Below, in pieces: positions 1-11,732 of a stretch of DNA of 64,000 bases. This DNA comes from Caballeronia insecticola (lineage in GTDB: Bacteria; Pseudomonadota; Gammaproteobacteria; Burkholderiales; Burkholderiaceae): assembly GCF_000402035.1 (NCBI RefSeq), contig NC_021287.1:372001-436000 (forward strand). The letters are read 5' to 3'. The notes beneath the pieces were generated by a model. The model saw only the letters and a list, made by a program, of their open reading frames with translations. It searched no databases and was not told the DNA's origin. Positions within the stretch are counted from its first letter, which is position 1. Each line of letters starts with the position of its first letter. Both the position numbers and the translations under genes were made by a program.

Positions 1-1666
1 CGATGAGCGTGGTGACGTTCGAGTCGAGAATGGTCGCCCACGCGTGCTTGAAGCCTTCTTGAATCGCGGTCTGCGGCGGCGCGCCGTTACGCAGTTCCTC
101 GCGGATACGCTCGTTGATCAGCACGTTCGCGTCGATCGCCATACCGAGTGCGAGCGCAATAGCCGCGATGCCCGGCAAGGTCAACGTGGCCTGCAGCAGC
201 GACAGGATCGCGACCAGCAGGAGCAGGTTGACCGACAGCGAGAGCATCGAGAACACGCCGAACAGCAGGTAGTACGCGATCATGAAGATGGCGATCGCGG
301 CGAAACCGTACTGCACCGAATCGAAGCCCTTCTTGATGTTGTCCGCGCCGAGGCTCGGGCCGACCGTGCGTTCTTCGATGATGTCCATCGGCGCTGCCAG
401 CGAACCCGCGCGCAACAGGAGCGCGAGATCGGCGGCGGCCTGCGGCGTCGGTTGGCCGGTAATCTGGAAGCGGTCGCCCAGTTCCGACTGGATGGTCGCC
501 ACCGTCAGCACTTCGCCCTTGCCCTTTTCGAACAGGACCATCGCCATCGGTTTGCCGATGTTGTCGCGCGACACGGCGGACACCGCGCGGCCGCCGGCCG
601 AATCGAGACGGATGTTCACCGACGGACGCTGATGGTCGTCGAAGCCCGCCGATGCGTCGATAATGCGGTCGCCCGTGAAGATCACCTGTTTGCGCAGCAG
701 TACCGTGCGGTCGTTCTGCTTGAACGCTTCGTCGCCGGGCGGCACCGCTTCGTTCGGGCCGATGTAGGTGTTGACCGGATCGGCCAGGCGCGCTTCGAGC
801 GTAGCCGTGCGGCCGATGATGTCCTTCGCCTTCGCCGTGTCCTGCACGCCCGGCAGTTCAACCACGATACGGTCCGAGCCCTGCTGCTGGATCACCGGCT
901 CCGCGACGCCCAGTTCGTTCACGCGGTTATGCAGCGTCGTGATGTTCTGCTTGAGCGCGCCGTCTTCCACGCTGCGCTGCGTTGCCGCCGAGAAGGTGCC
1001 GACCACCTGATAGCCGTCGCTGCCCTGACGCGTCGACCATTGCAGTTCGGCGACGCCCGTGGAGAGCAGCGTGCGGGCGTTGTCCGCCGCGGCCTGATCC
1101 GAGAAACTCACCACCACCGATTGCCCGACGCGATTCACGCCGCCGTCACGGATATTGCGGTCGCGCAGGTAGGTGCGCGCGTCGGCGGCGTCGGAGTCGA
1201 GCTTCTTGTTGAGCGCGCCGGCCATGTCCACTTGCAGCAGGAAGTGGACGCCGCCGCGCAGGTCGAGACCGAGGTACATCGGCAGCGCATGCAGCGCCGT
1301 CAGCCAGCGCGGCGAGGCGCTCTGCAGATTCAGCGCGACGATGTATTGCGGATCGCTCGGATCGGTATTGAGCGACTTGCTCAGCAGATCCTTCACGCGC
1401 AATTGCGTGTCGGTGTCGGCGAGGCGCACGCGGATATTCGCGTTCAGTTGCGAATTGTCGAAGGTGACTTCGTCGGCCTTGACGTTGTTCGCGGCGAGCG
1501 CGCTCTCGACGTTTGCGAGCGTCGTCGAATCGAGCTTGACGGTCGCCTTGCCGCTCGACACCTGAACGGCCGGCGCCTCGCCGAAGAAATTGGGTAGCGT
1601 GTACACGAGGCCGATGACGAGCGCCACCAGCATCACGACATACTTCCAGAGGGGATAACGATTCAT
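1..1666 (-). CDS. secD: Protein translocase subunit SecD (C terminus cut by window edge)
   Basis: SecD is an inner-membrane RND-type subunit that with SecF and YajC uses the proton-motive force to help SecYEG export. Reading the minus strand from the ATG at 1664-1666 gives MNRYPLWKYVV, a first membrane helix ending near LVYTLPNFFGEAP, then the periplasmic P1 region with the family motif GLDLRGGVHFLLQVDM. Near the window edge the membrane segments contain ALGMAIDANVLINERIREEL, typical of SecD helix 4. The reading frame runs open to base 1, so roughly the last hundred residues are missing. It lies 137 bp downstream of yajC in the usual queA-tgt-yajC-secD order; secF would be expected next, outside the window. 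Confidence 0.97.
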   Translation of the reverse strand, partial: MNRYPLWKYVVMLVALVIGLVYTLPNFFGEAPAVQVSSGKATVKLDSTTLANVESALAANNVKADEVTFDNSQLNANIRVRLADTDTQLRVKDLLSKSLNTDPSDPQYIVALNLQSASPRWLTALHALPMYLGLDLRGGVHFLLQVDMAGALNKKLDSDAADARTYLRDRNIRDGGVNRVGQSVVVSFSDQAAADNARTLLSTGVAELQWSTRQGSDGYQVVGTFSAATQRSVEDGALKQNITTLHNRVNELGVAEPVIQQQGSDRIVVELPGVQDTAKAKDIIGRTATLEARLADPVNTYIGPNEAVPPGDEAFKQNDRTVLLRKQVIFTGDRIIDASAGFDDHQRPSVNIRLDSAGGRAVSAVSRDNIGKPMAMVLFEKGKGEVLTVATIQSELGDRFQITGQPTPQAAADLALLLRAGSLAAPMDIIEERTVGPSLGADNIKKGFDSVQYGFAAIAIFMIAYYLLFGVFSMLSLSVNLLLLVAILSLLQATLTLPGIAAIALALGMAIDANVLINERIREELRNGAPPQTAIQEGFKHAWATILDSNVTTLI

Positions 1667-1803
1667 GAGGATGGCCGACCGTAAAGTTGGCTTCGGGGGA
1701 GAGGGCGTCCGGCGTTATGCGCGACGAGGTGTCGATGGATTCGGACAGCTCGGTGGGCGAGGCCGCGCCGGACGCGAGAGAACATGTGGCCTGAACGTGG
1801 TCC

Positions 1804-2133
1804 TTACAGCGACTTGATCGTGCCCTTCGGGAGAATGGTCGTCACGGAAGCCTTCTGCACGGTGATTTCCGTGCCTTCGGCGATTTCCACGCCCACGTAC
1901 GCTTCCGACACCTTCGTAACCTTGCCGACGATACCGCCGTTCGTCACCACTTCGTCGCCCTTGGCCATGGCGGAGAGCATGTTGCGATGCTCCTTCTGAC
2001 GCTTCATCTGCGGACGGATCATGATGAAGTACAACACGGCAAACATCAGAATGAGCGGCAGGAAGCTCATGAGGCTCGATTCCGCGCTGCTTGCGGTGGT
2101 GCCTTGTGCAAAGGCATTGGAAATGAACGACAC
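1804..2133 (-). CDS. yajC: Sec translocon accessory protein YajC
   Basis: A 109-residue small inner-membrane protein that associates with SecDF. The sequence shows a short N terminus (MSFISNAFAQG), one hydrophobic helix (about residues 22-40, containing LILMFAVLYFIMIRPQ) and a basic cytosolic stretch (MKRQKEHRNML). A soluble domain follows with the hallmark GDEVVTNGGIVGKV. Length and layout match the family. It lies between tgt and secD on the same strand and is probably cotranscribed with them. Confidence 0.97.
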   Translation of the reverse strand: MSFISNAFAQGTTASSAESSLMSFLPLILMFAVLYFIMIRPQMKRQKEHRNMLSAMAKGDEVVTNGGIVGKVTKVSEAYVGVEIAEGTEITVQKASVTTILPKGTIKSL

Positions 2134-2354
2134 GTTGGTCTCTCCGTTTTAACGTCAGAAATACGTTCAAAAAACTCGAATGGAAATTAGCCCGGTATTC
2201 TACCACTCGCCCATGCCGCGAGACCCCGGGAATGCGCTTTGTCTTCAAGCCGTTACGAGGTATTCAGGCATGTTCCGAAAACGATAGAAAGGCAATTGTA
2301 ATGCCTGCGGTGCCGTTTCCCGGCATCGTTTCCATTCGCGCTTCAGTCCGCGCT

Positions 2355-4620
<2,266 letters not shown>

Positions 4621-4692
4621 GGCGTAGACGGTGGCTCGAACGACGCACGAACGCGCCGAACAAACCTCACATTGTACTTGCGAAGAGTTTAG

Positions 4693-6876
4693 ATGCCCTT
4701 GTCCGACCGCCGCTTAACCTCGACCGACCCGCTGCCCGTGGAGGAAAGCGACGCGCCGCGCGCCGCCCCGCCGGCACGCAAGAAGGCGCGAGCGGACGAA
4801 AAGCCGAAGCCCGTCGTCAAGACCGCGGACAAGCTCGCGAAGCTCGGCCTGAAATCCGACATCGACCTCGCGCTGCATCTGCCGATGCGTTACGAGGACG
4901 AAACCTCGCTCACGCCGGTGGGCGAACTGATCCCCGGCGATATCGCGCAGACCGAAGGCGTCGTGTTCGACAACGAGATCGCGTATCGGCCGCGCCGCCA
5001 GCTGCTCGTCAAAATCCACGATGACGCCGGCGACGAACTCACGCTGCGCTTTCTCAATTTCTACGGCTCGCAGGTGAAGCAGATGGCCATCGGCGTGCGC
5101 CTGCGCGTGCGCGGCGACGTGCGCGGCGGCTTCTTCGGGCTGGAGATGGTGCATCCGGCGGTGCGCCCCGTCGATGACGACACGCCGCTGCCGCAGGCCC
5201 TGACGCCGGTCTATCCGTCGACGGCGGGCATCTCGCAGGCGTATTTGCGCAAGGCAATCGATTCGGCCATTTCGCGCGTCTCGCTGCCCGAACTGCTGCC
5301 GGAGCCGATCGCGCGCGCGCATCTCGCGCCGCTGAACGTGCCCGGCCTGCTCGACGCCGTGAAGACGCTGCATCATCCGCGCGCGGATTCCGACGAAACC
5401 GCGCTCATCGACGGCACGCATCCGGCGTGGACGCGCATCAAGTTCGAGGAACTGCTCGCGCAGCAGTTGTCGCTCAAGCGCGCGCACGAGGAGCGCCGCC
5501 GCCGCGCCGCGCCTGCCATGCCGCGCCGTTCGCCGGACGACGATCAATCGCTCGTCACGCGCCTGCTGAAGGCGCTGCCGTTCGCGCTCACCGGCGCGCA
5601 ACAACGCGTGGTCGCGGAAATCGCCGGCGAACTGACGCTCGCGCATCCGATGCAGCGTCTCCTGCAAGGCGATGTCGGCAGCGGCAAGACGATCGTGGCG
5701 GCACTCGCGGCGGCGCAGGCTATCGACGCGGGTTATCAGGCCGCGCTCATGGCGCCGACCGAAATTCTCGCGGAACAGCACGCGCGCAAGCTGCGCGGCT
5801 GGCTGGAGCCGCTGGGCGTCACGGTCGCGTGGCTCGCGGGCAGCATCAAGGCGAAGGAAAAGCGCGCGGCGCTCGAGGCGGCGGCGCTCGGCACGGCGCA
5901 ACTCGTAATCGGCACGCACGCGATCATTCAGGACGCGGTCGAGTTCGCGCGCCTCGGGCTCGTGATCGTCGACGAACAGCATCGCTTCGGCGTCGCGCAG
6001 CGGCTCGCGCTGCGGGCGAAGGCGCTGAACGCGGCGGACGGCGCGCACGACTTCCAGCCGCATCAATTGATGATGTCCGCCACGCCGATTCCGCGCACGC
6101 TTGCGATGACCTATTACGCCGACCTCGACGTCTCGACCATCGACGAATTGCCGCCCGGCCGCACGCCGATCCTGACGAAGATCGTCTCCGACGGCCGGCG
6201 CGACGAGATCATCGGCCGCGTGCGCGAGGCGGCGCTGACCGGGCGTCAGGTGTACTGGGTCTGCCCGCTGATCGAGGAAAGCGAGACGCTGCAGTTGCAG
6301 ACGGCGGTCGAGACGTATGAGACGCTCGTCGGCGCGCTGCCGGAATTGCAGGTGGGGCTGGTTCACGGACGGCTCGCGCCCGCCGAGAAAGCGGCCGTGA
6401 TGGACGCGTTCGCGCGCAACGAAGTGCAGTTGCTGGTCGCGACGACGGTGATCGAAGTCGGCGTGGACGTGCCCAACGCATCGCTGATGGTGATCGAGCA
6501 CGCCGAGCGCTTCGGGCTCGCGCAGTTGCACCAGTTGCGCGGGCGCGTGGGGCGGGGCAGCACGGCGTCCGTCTGCGTGCTGATGTACGCAAATCCGCTG
6601 TCGCAGACGGCCCGCGCGCGCCTGCAGACAATGCGCGAAACCACCGACGGCTTCGAGATCGCCCGGCGCGATCTGGAAATTCGCGGTCCCGGCGAATTTC
6701 TGGGCGCGCGTCAGTCGGGCGAAGCCATGCTGCGCTTCGCGAGCCTGGAGAACGACGCCTGGCTGATCGAGCCCGCGCGCGCCGCCGCCGACGCCATGCT
6801 GAGCGACTTCCCTGACGCCGTCACCCGGCATCTGGCGCGCTGGCTCGGCGCGCGCGAACACTATTTGAAGGCTTGA
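4693..6876 (+). CDS. recG: ATP-dependent DNA helicase RecG
   Basis: Branch-migration helicase that regresses stalled forks and processes Holliday junctions. The 727-residue protein has an N-terminal wedge/OB region (about 50-240), a Walker A motif GDVGSGKT near residue 328, the DEQH box in [13 protein letters not shown] and helicase motif III in MSATPIPRT. Motif VI lies in [11 protein letters not shown], and the C-terminal TRG-like segment contains [16 protein letters not shown]. The first 40 residues are a low-complexity Ala/Lys/Pro tail. oxyR follows 132 bp downstream on the same strand. Confidence 0.98.
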   Translation: MPLSDRRLTSTDPLPVEESDAPRAAPPARKKARADEKPKPVVKTADKLAKLGLKSDIDLALHLPMRYEDETSLTPVGELIPGDIAQTEGVVFDNEIAYRPRRQLLVKIHDDAGDELTLRFLNFYGSQVKQMAIGVRLRVRGDVRGGFFGLEMVHPAVRPVDDDTPLPQALTPVYPSTAGISQAYLRKAIDSAISRVSLPELLPEPIARAHLAPLNVPGLLDAVKTLHHPRADSDETALIDGTHPAWTRIKFEELLAQQLSLKRAHEERRRRAAPAMPRRSPDDDQSLVTRLLKALPFALTGAQQRVVAEIAGELTLAHPMQRLLQGDVGSGKTIVAALAAAQAIDAGYQAALMAPTEILAEQHARKLRGWLEPLGVTVAWLAGSIKAKEKRAALEAAALGTAQLVIGTHAIIQDAVEFARLGLVIVDEQHRFGVAQRLALRAKALNAADGAHDFQPHQLMMSATPIPRTLAMTYYADLDVSTIDELPPGRTPILTKIVSDGRRDEIIGRVREAALTGRQVYWVCPLIEESETLQLQTAVETYETLVGALPELQVGLVHGRLAPAEKAAVMDAFARNEVQLLVATTVIEVGVDVPNASLMVIEHAERFGLAQLHQLRGRVGRGSTASVCVLMYANPLSQTARARLQTMRETTDGFEIARRDLEIRGPGEFLGARQSGEAMLRFASLENDAWLIEPARAAADAMLSDFPDAVTRHLARWLGAREHYLKA

Positions 6877-7008
6877 GGGTGAACTCGCGCCAGCCTTGTC
6901 GGTCCCTATTTGATTCGCGCGGACTGGCCGGACGGCAGAAGTTGTCGAACGACCGTCGGCGGGTGTATAACTCAAACCTATTGAATCAATGTCTTCCATT
7001 GGCCCCCA

Positions 7009-7968
7009 ATGACGCTCACTGAACTGAAGTACATCGTCGCGGTTGCGCGCGAACGGCATTTCGGCCGCGCTGCCGAGGCGTGCTTCGTCAGCCAGCCGAC
7101 GCTGTCGGTGGCAATCAAAAAGCTTGAAGACGAACTGAACGTGCAGATTTTCGAGCGCGGCACGAGCGAGGTCAGCGTGACGCCGATCGGCGAGCAGATC
7201 GTCACGCAGGCGCAGCGCGTGCTCGAACAGACGCTCGCCATCAAGGAAATCGCCAAGCAGGGCAAGGATCCGCTGGTCGGACCGTTGCGCCTGGGCGTGA
7301 TTTACACCATCGGGCCGTATCTGCTGCCGACGCTCGTCAAGCAGATGATCAAGGCGGTTCCGCAGATGCCGCTGATGCTGCAGGAGAACTACACGCTCAA
7401 GCTGATCGAGTTGCTGAAGCAGGGCGAAATCGATGTCGCGATCATGGCGCTGCCGTTTCCCGAAACCGGTCTGATGGTCCGCGCGCTGTATGACGAGCCG
7501 TTCGTCGTTGCAATGCCTTCGGGGCATGCGTGGGAAAACCGCGCGAAAATCGACGCCGACGACCTCAAGCAGGAAACCATGCTGCTGCTCGGCAGCGGCC
7601 ACTGTTTCCGCGATCACGTGCTCGGGGTGTGTCCGGAACTCATGCGCTTCTCGCAGAACGCGGACGGCATCCAGAAGACGTTCGAGGGTTCGTCGCTGGA
7701 AACGATCCGGCATATGGTGGCGAGCGGCGTGGGCATCACGGTGCTGCCGCGCATGTCGGTGAGCGAAGTGAAGCCGCACGCGGGCGGCATCGATTCCGGG
7801 CTGCTCAGCTACGTGCCGTTCGACGAACCGGTGCCGGACCGCCGCGTAGTGCTGGCGTGGCGCAAGAGTTTCACGCGTATGCCTGCCATCGACGCCATCA
7901 GCGACGCTATCGCCAATTGCGATCTGCCGGGCGTGAACAAGCTCGACATGCCGGTCGCGGTCAACTGA
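7009..7968 (+). CDS. oxyR: Hydrogen-peroxide-sensing LysR-type regulator OxyR
   Basis: Activates or represses catalase, Dps and other peroxide-defence genes. The 319-residue protein has an N-terminal LysR helix-turn-helix (FGRAAEACFVSQPTLSVAIK) and a ligand-binding-type C-terminal domain. The redox pair falls exactly at Cys199 and Cys208 in GHCFRDHVLGVCPE, the same numbering as in the characterised E. coli protein, so this is a true OxyR rather than a generic LysR. The neighbours katA and dps downstream are classic OxyR targets. A hairpin lies just after its stop codon. Confidence 0.95.
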   Translation: MTLTELKYIVAVARERHFGRAAEACFVSQPTLSVAIKKLEDELNVQIFERGTSEVSVTPIGEQIVTQAQRVLEQTLAIKEIAKQGKDPLVGPLRLGVIYTIGPYLLPTLVKQMIKAVPQMPLMLQENYTLKLIELLKQGEIDVAIMALPFPETGLMVRALYDEPFVVAMPSGHAWENRAKIDADDLKQETMLLLGSGHCFRDHVLGVCPELMRFSQNADGIQKTFEGSSLETIRHMVASGVGITVLPRMSVSEVKPHAGGIDSGLLSYVPFDEPVPDRRVVLAWRKSFTRMPAIDAISDAIANCDLPGVNKLDMPVAVN

Positions 7969-7985
7969 TTCCGCCTTCGAACGCG

Positions 7986-8010
7986 CCGCGCTCTGTTTTT
8001 CGGAGCGCGG
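7986..8010 (+). terminator. Hairpin downstream of oxyR, probable terminator
   Basis: An 8-bp perfect inverted repeat (CCGCGCTC and GAGCGCGG) encloses a T-rich 9-base loop, 17 bp after the oxyR stop. There is no T run after the 3' arm, so this is at best a weak intrinsic terminator. Confidence 0.4.
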
Positions 8011-8040
8011 TGCGTTGTCGTTTCTGCGGGCGAAAATCCG

Positions 8041-8087
8041 TCTATCGGATAGATAAAATTTATTAAATTATAAATATCGATAGTATT
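8041..8087 (+). promoter_or_regulatory. AT-rich upstream region of catalase with GATAG/CTATC half-sites
   Basis: The 341-bp gap between oxyR and the catalase gene contains a sharply AT-rich stretch. At its left end is the palindrome CTATCGGATAG (8042-8052) and at its right end ATCGATAG (8076-8083). OxyR sites are built from ATAG/CTAT elements spaced at about 11 bp. The first two elements fit here (ATAG at 8049, TTAT at 8060) but the third and fourth do not. It is a plausible catalase promoter/OxyR region, not a proven one. Confidence 0.35.
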
Positions 8088-8143
8088 CGTTAAGCTCCTT
8101 CCATCGGTCGCCGGAGACGGCAGACAACAAACGGAGGAAGCCG

Positions 8144-8239
8144 ATGACCCGCAGCCACACGAACCTCGCACGCCGATTCATTGCGCTTCGCCGCGTCGCG
8201 CTCGACGTTCTCGCCGATTTCGCCCACGCGGCTGCATAA
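8144..8239 (+). CDS. Possible 31-aa upstream peptide before catalase
   Basis: A short frame begins at ATG 8144, seven bases after a strong ribosome-binding site (GGAGGA), and encodes [17 protein letters not shown] followed by a mostly hydrophobic helix-like tail ending at TAA 8237-8239. It ends 70 bp before the catalase start. No known family is recognised. It could be a translated leader or a small basic peptide; the evidence is only the ribosome-binding site and position. Confidence 0.35.
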   Translation: MTRSHTNLARRFIALRRVALDVLADFAHAAA

Positions 8240-8309
8240 GCGGGTGCATCAGCGGCGACCCCCGCGGCCGAGCATCATCCCACGCAAACGAACAAGCAGG
8301 AGTATCACG

Positions 8310-9782
8310 ATGACGACCCAACGACTCACGACCGCAGCCGGCGCGCCCGTCGGCGACAACCAGAATTCGCAGACGGCCGGCCCGCGCGGCCCTGTTACGT
8401 TGCAGGACTTCTGGCTCGTCGAAAAGCTCGCGCACTTCGACCGCGAAGTGATTCCCGAGCGCCGCGTGCACGCGAAGGGCTCGGGCGCGTTCGGCACGTT
8501 CCGCGTGACGCACGACATTTCGCGCTTCACGAAGGCAAAGCTGTTCGACGCAATCGGCAAGGAAACGCCCATTTTCATGCGCTTTTCGACGGTCGCCGGC
8601 GAGCGCGGCGCGGCCGACGCCGAGCGCGACGTGCGCGGTTTCTCGATCAAGTTCTACACGGAAGAAGGCAACTGGGACGTGGTGGGCAATAACACGCCGG
8701 TGTTCTTCATCCGCGATCCGCTCAAGTTTCCGGACTTCATCCACACGCAAAAACGCGATCCGTACACGAACATGCGCAGCAACGTGGCGGCGTGGGATTT
8801 CTGGTCGCGTCATCCGGAATCGTTGCATCAGGTCACGATCCTGATGAGCGATCGCGGCATTCCGAAGAACTATCGGCAGATGCACGGTTTCGGCTCGCAC
8901 ACGTACTCGTTCATCAACGAGGACAACGAGCGCTTCTACGTGAAGTTCCATTTCAAGTCGCAGCAGCCGCTCGAAAACTACACGGATGCCGAAGCCGCCG
9001 CCGTGATCGCGAACGACCGCGAGAGCGCGCAGCGCGACCTGGTGACGAACATCGACGAGGGCAACTTCCCGCGCTGGAATTTCCGCATTCAGATCATGAG
9101 CGAGGAGCAGGCAGCACAGGCGCGCGTGAATCCGTTCGACATCACCAAAGTGTGGTCGCACAAAGCGTTTCCGCTGATCGATGTCGGCGTGATCGAGCTG
9201 AACCGCAATGCGCAGAACTATTTCGCGGACGTGGAGCAGGCCGCGTTCACGCCGGCGAACGTGGTGCCGGGCATCGGCTTTTCGCCGGACCGCTTGCTGC
9301 AGGGCCGGCTGTTTTCCTACGGCGATACGCAGCGTTACCGGCTCGGCATCAACCATCATCAGATTCCGGTGAATGCGCCGCGTATGGCGAGCGCCAACAC
9401 GTTTCATCGCGATGGCGCGATGCGCACCGACGGCAATCTCGGCGGCCGCGTGAACTACGAGCCGAATCGCTACGGTGAATTCGCACAGGACGCGAGCGTG
9501 AACGAGCCGGCGCTCGCGGCAGGCGCGGTGCATCGCTATGACCATCGCGAAGACGACGATTACTACAGCCAGCCGGCCGCGCTCTTCAAACTGTTCGACG
9601 ATGCGCAGCGCGAGCGCTTCTTCGGCAACATCGCGCGGCATATGCACGGCGTGCCGAATGACATCGTCGTGCGACAGATCGGGCATTTTCGCCGCATCGA
9701 TCCGGTATATGCACAAGGTGTCATCGACGCGCTCGCGAAGCTCGGCCAGACGATCGACACGGAAGAACCCGCCGCTTCCTGA
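8310..9782 (+). CDS. katA: Monofunctional haem catalase (clade 3-like)
   Basis: Disproportionates hydrogen peroxide to water and oxygen. The 490-residue product has the distal His in [14 protein letters not shown] (about residue 54), the distal Asn in [12 protein letters not shown], the family segment [20 protein letters not shown] and the proximal haem Tyr in [14 protein letters not shown]. An open frame extends up to 8181, but the ATG at 8310 is chosen because AAGCAGGAG lies just upstream and the family begins around here. The length fits the small-subunit catalases. It lies downstream of oxyR and is probably OxyR-controlled. Confidence 0.95.
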   Translation: MTTQRLTTAAGAPVGDNQNSQTAGPRGPVTLQDFWLVEKLAHFDREVIPERRVHAKGSGAFGTFRVTHDISRFTKAKLFDAIGKETPIFMRFSTVAGERGAADAERDVRGFSIKFYTEEGNWDVVGNNTPVFFIRDPLKFPDFIHTQKRDPYTNMRSNVAAWDFWSRHPESLHQVTILMSDRGIPKNYRQMHGFGSHTYSFINEDNERFYVKFHFKSQQPLENYTDAEAAAVIANDRESAQRDLVTNIDEGNFPRWNFRIQIMSEEQAAQARVNPFDITKVWSHKAFPLIDVGVIELNRNAQNYFADVEQAAFTPANVVPGIGFSPDRLLQGRLFSYGDTQRYRLGINHHQIPVNAPRMASANTFHRDGAMRTDGNLGGRVNYEPNRYGEFAQDASVNEPALAAGAVHRYDHREDDDYYSQPAALFKLFDDAQRERFFGNIARHMHGVPNDIVVRQIGHFRRIDPVYAQGVIDALAKLGQTIDTEEPAAS

Positions 9783-9828
9783 GCGCGGCGACTAGAGAGC
9801 GAAAGACGGTAGAACCGGAGGAAACATC

Positions 9829-9981
9829 ATGTCTCAAGCGTTGAATCACATCGCACAGGCGGTCGATCAGATCGAAGCGAAGAGCCGCGACGCCTCGCGC
9901 GCCGTGCGCGCAGCGATTGCGTTCGGGATCGTCGCGGTGGCTTATGGGCTCGTGGTCGCGAGCGGTGTCGTCGTCGCCTGA
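9829..9981 (+). CDS. 50-aa single-helix membrane peptide downstream of catalase
   Basis: A small gene with a good ribosome-binding site (CCGGAGGAAAC, 9815-9825) starts at ATG 9829 and ends at TGA 9979-9981, 46 bp after the catalase stop. The first half is a charged amphipathic segment (MSQALNHIAQAVDQIEAKSR) and the second half a continuous hydrophobic helix (AIAFGIVAVAYGLVVASGVVV). It looks like a small inner-membrane protein cotranscribed with katA. No family is recognised. Confidence 0.6.
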   Translation: MSQALNHIAQAVDQIEAKSRDASRAVRAAIAFGIVAVAYGLVVASGVVVA

Positions 9982-10074
9982 GCGTGAGTCGAACGCGCGG
10001 CGCAAGCACTGCTTCATGGCGTCGCGTGCAATAAAGCGTTCCCCGTTTCTACGATAAACTGTCGAACGCTCGAC

Positions 10075-10103
10075 GCGCCGCGCAGCGAAACGTTGCGCGG
10101 CGC
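10075..10103 (+). promoter_or_regulatory. GC-rich hairpin in the dps leader
   Basis: A perfect 10-bp inverted repeat (GCGCCGCGCA and TGCGCGGCGC, 9-base loop) ends 35 bp before the dps ATG. There is no following T run, so it is not a standard terminator. It would form in the 5' untranslated region if transcription starts further upstream. Confidence 0.35.
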
Positions 10104-10138
10104 CTGCACCGTTCGAATCACTCTCTCACGGAGTCATC

Positions 10139-10627
10139 ATGGCGAAGAAAGGCACGGCACCTGCCGTCAACATCGGCATCAGCGACAAAGATCGCAAGAA
10201 GATCGCCGACGGGCTGTCCCGGCTGCTGGCCGACACGTACACGCTGTACCTGAAGACGCACAATTTCCACTGGAACGTCACGGGCCCGATGTTCAACACG
10301 CTGCATCTGATGTTCGAGACGCAGTACAACGAACTGGCGCTGGCCGTCGATTCGATCGCGGAACGTATCCGCGCGCTGGGCGTGCATGCGCCGGGCAGCT
10401 ATCGGGAATTCGCGAAGCTGTCGTCGATTCCGGAAGCGGACGGCGTGCCGGCTGCCGAAGAGATGATCCGCCAGCTGGTGGAAGGCCAGGAAGCCGTGGT
10501 GCGCACGGCGCGTGAGATTTTCCCGGCGACCGAAGCCGCGAACGACGAACCGACCGCCGACCTGCTCACGCAGCGCATGCAGACGCACGAGAAAACCGCG
10601 TGGATGCTGCGTTCGATGCTGGCGTAA
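10139..10627 (+). CDS. dps: Dps-family DNA-protecting ferritin-like protein
   Basis: Dps dodecamers bind DNA and oxidise and store iron, using up peroxide. The 162-residue protein has the ferroxidase-centre motif [18 protein letters not shown] (His, His, Trp) and the partner acidic segment [20 protein letters not shown] Lys-rich N terminus ([11 protein letters not shown], then KDRKK) could bind DNA. It is part of the oxyR-katA-dps peroxide-defence block, and a strong terminator follows it. Confidence 0.95.
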   Translation: MAKKGTAPAVNIGISDKDRKKIADGLSRLLADTYTLYLKTHNFHWNVTGPMFNTLHLMFETQYNELALAVDSIAERIRALGVHAPGSYREFAKLSSIPEADGVPAAEEMIRQLVEGQEAVVRTAREIFPATEAANDEPTADLLTQRMQTHEKTAWMLRSMLA

Positions 10628-10659
10628 AGCGTTAGCCGTTTTCGGCATCGATGTAACGA

Positions 10660-10683
10660 AACCCCGCGCCACGCGGGGTTTTT
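10660..10683 (+). terminator. Rho-independent terminator after dps
   Basis: Nine-base-pair stem AACCCCGCG/CGCGGGGTT with a 3-base loop followed by TTT, 33 bp downstream of the dps stop. Confidence 0.85.
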
Positions 10684-10750
10684 GCTTCTCGCGACGGCGC
10701 GCCCCGCTGGTCTAAAATAGGCCGTTGCGTTTTCCCCGGCTCGCTCCGCC

Positions 10751-11608
10751 ATGTTCGCCCGTCTCCCGCTCTTCATGCGCCTCGTGCGCCTCGACAAGCC
10801 CATCGGCAGCCTGCTGCTTTTGTGGCCGACGCTCAACGCGCTGTGGATTGCGTCCGACGGCCGGCCGTCGCCGATGCTGCTCGTCATTTTCACCGTCGGC
10901 ACGATCCTGATGCGCTCGGCGGGTTGCGCGATCAACGACTACGCCGACCGCGACTTCGACCGCCACGTGAAGCGCACCGCCGAGCGGCCGATCACCTCGG
11001 GCAAGATCCGGGCATGGGAAGCGGTGGCGCTGGCGGCGGCGCTCGCGCTCGTCGCGTTTCTGCTGATCCTGCCGCTCAACACGCTCACGAAAGAACTGTC
11101 GGTGTTCGCGTTGTTCGTCGCGGGCACGTATCCGTTCACGAAGCGCTTCTTCGCGATTCCGCAGGCGTATCTCGGCATCGCGTTCGGCTTCGGCATTCCG
11201 ATGGCCTTCGCCGCCGTGCAGAACCAGGTGCCGATGCTCGCGTGGATCATGCTGGCCGCCAACGTGTTCTGGTCGGTCGCGTACGACACCGAATATGCGA
11301 TGGTCGATCGCGACGACGACATCAAAATCGGCATCCGCACCTCGGCGCTCACGTTCGGGCGCCATGACGTGCTCGCCGTGATGCTGTGCTACGCGGCGAC
11401 GCTCGCGATCTACGCGGGAATCGGCGTGACGCTCGGCTTCGGCTGGCTCTACTGGCTCGGCTGGCTCGCGGCGGCGGGCTGCGCGGTGTATCACTACGGG
11501 CTGATCCGCGGGCGCGATCGCATGGCGTGCTTCGCTGCGTTCAAGCACAACAACTGGCTCGGCGGCATGTTGTTCGCGGGCATCGCACTGCATTACGCGT
11601 TCGGCTGA
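10751..11608 (+). CDS. ubiA: 4-hydroxybenzoate octaprenyltransferase
   Basis: Integral membrane prenyltransferase that joins the polyprenyl tail to 4-hydroxybenzoate in ubiquinone synthesis. The 285-residue product has many hydrophobic helices. It also has both Asp-rich Mg-diphosphate motifs: [19 protein letters not shown] (about 70-88) and [19 protein letters not shown] (about 178-196). The N terminus [18 protein letters not shown] is typical of UbiA. It follows the dps terminator and is probably transcribed on its own. Confidence 0.96.
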   Translation: MFARLPLFMRLVRLDKPIGSLLLLWPTLNALWIASDGRPSPMLLVIFTVGTILMRSAGCAINDYADRDFDRHVKRTAERPITSGKIRAWEAVALAAALALVAFLLILPLNTLTKELSVFALFVAGTYPFTKRFFAIPQAYLGIAFGFGIPMAFAAVQNQVPMLAWIMLAANVFWSVAYDTEYAMVDRDDDIKIGIRTSALTFGRHDVLAVMLCYAATLAIYAGIGVTLGFGWLYWLGWLAAAGCAVYHYGLIRGRDRMACFAAFKHNNWLGGMLFAGIALHYAFG

Positions 11609-11732
11609 GCTTGTTCGCGCGTCGAACGGGCGCGAGAACGGGCGCGGGAACGACAAATTTGATTGCGCCGGGAGTGTTCGGCGCGACCGGCTGCTATCGT
11701 CGGGGTTCATTTCCGCATAGCAACGGTGAATC

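Noticed and set aside
4714..7779. 1021-codon open frame on the minus strand opposite recG and oxyR
   Set aside because: It is an artefact of high-GC third positions: Arg/His/Ala-rich, no recognisable motifs, and it covers two well-supported genes.
8041..8087. Full four-element OxyR operator upstream of catalase
   Set aside because: Only two of the four ATAG/CTAT elements fit at 11-bp spacing, so it is reported only as a low-confidence regulatory region.
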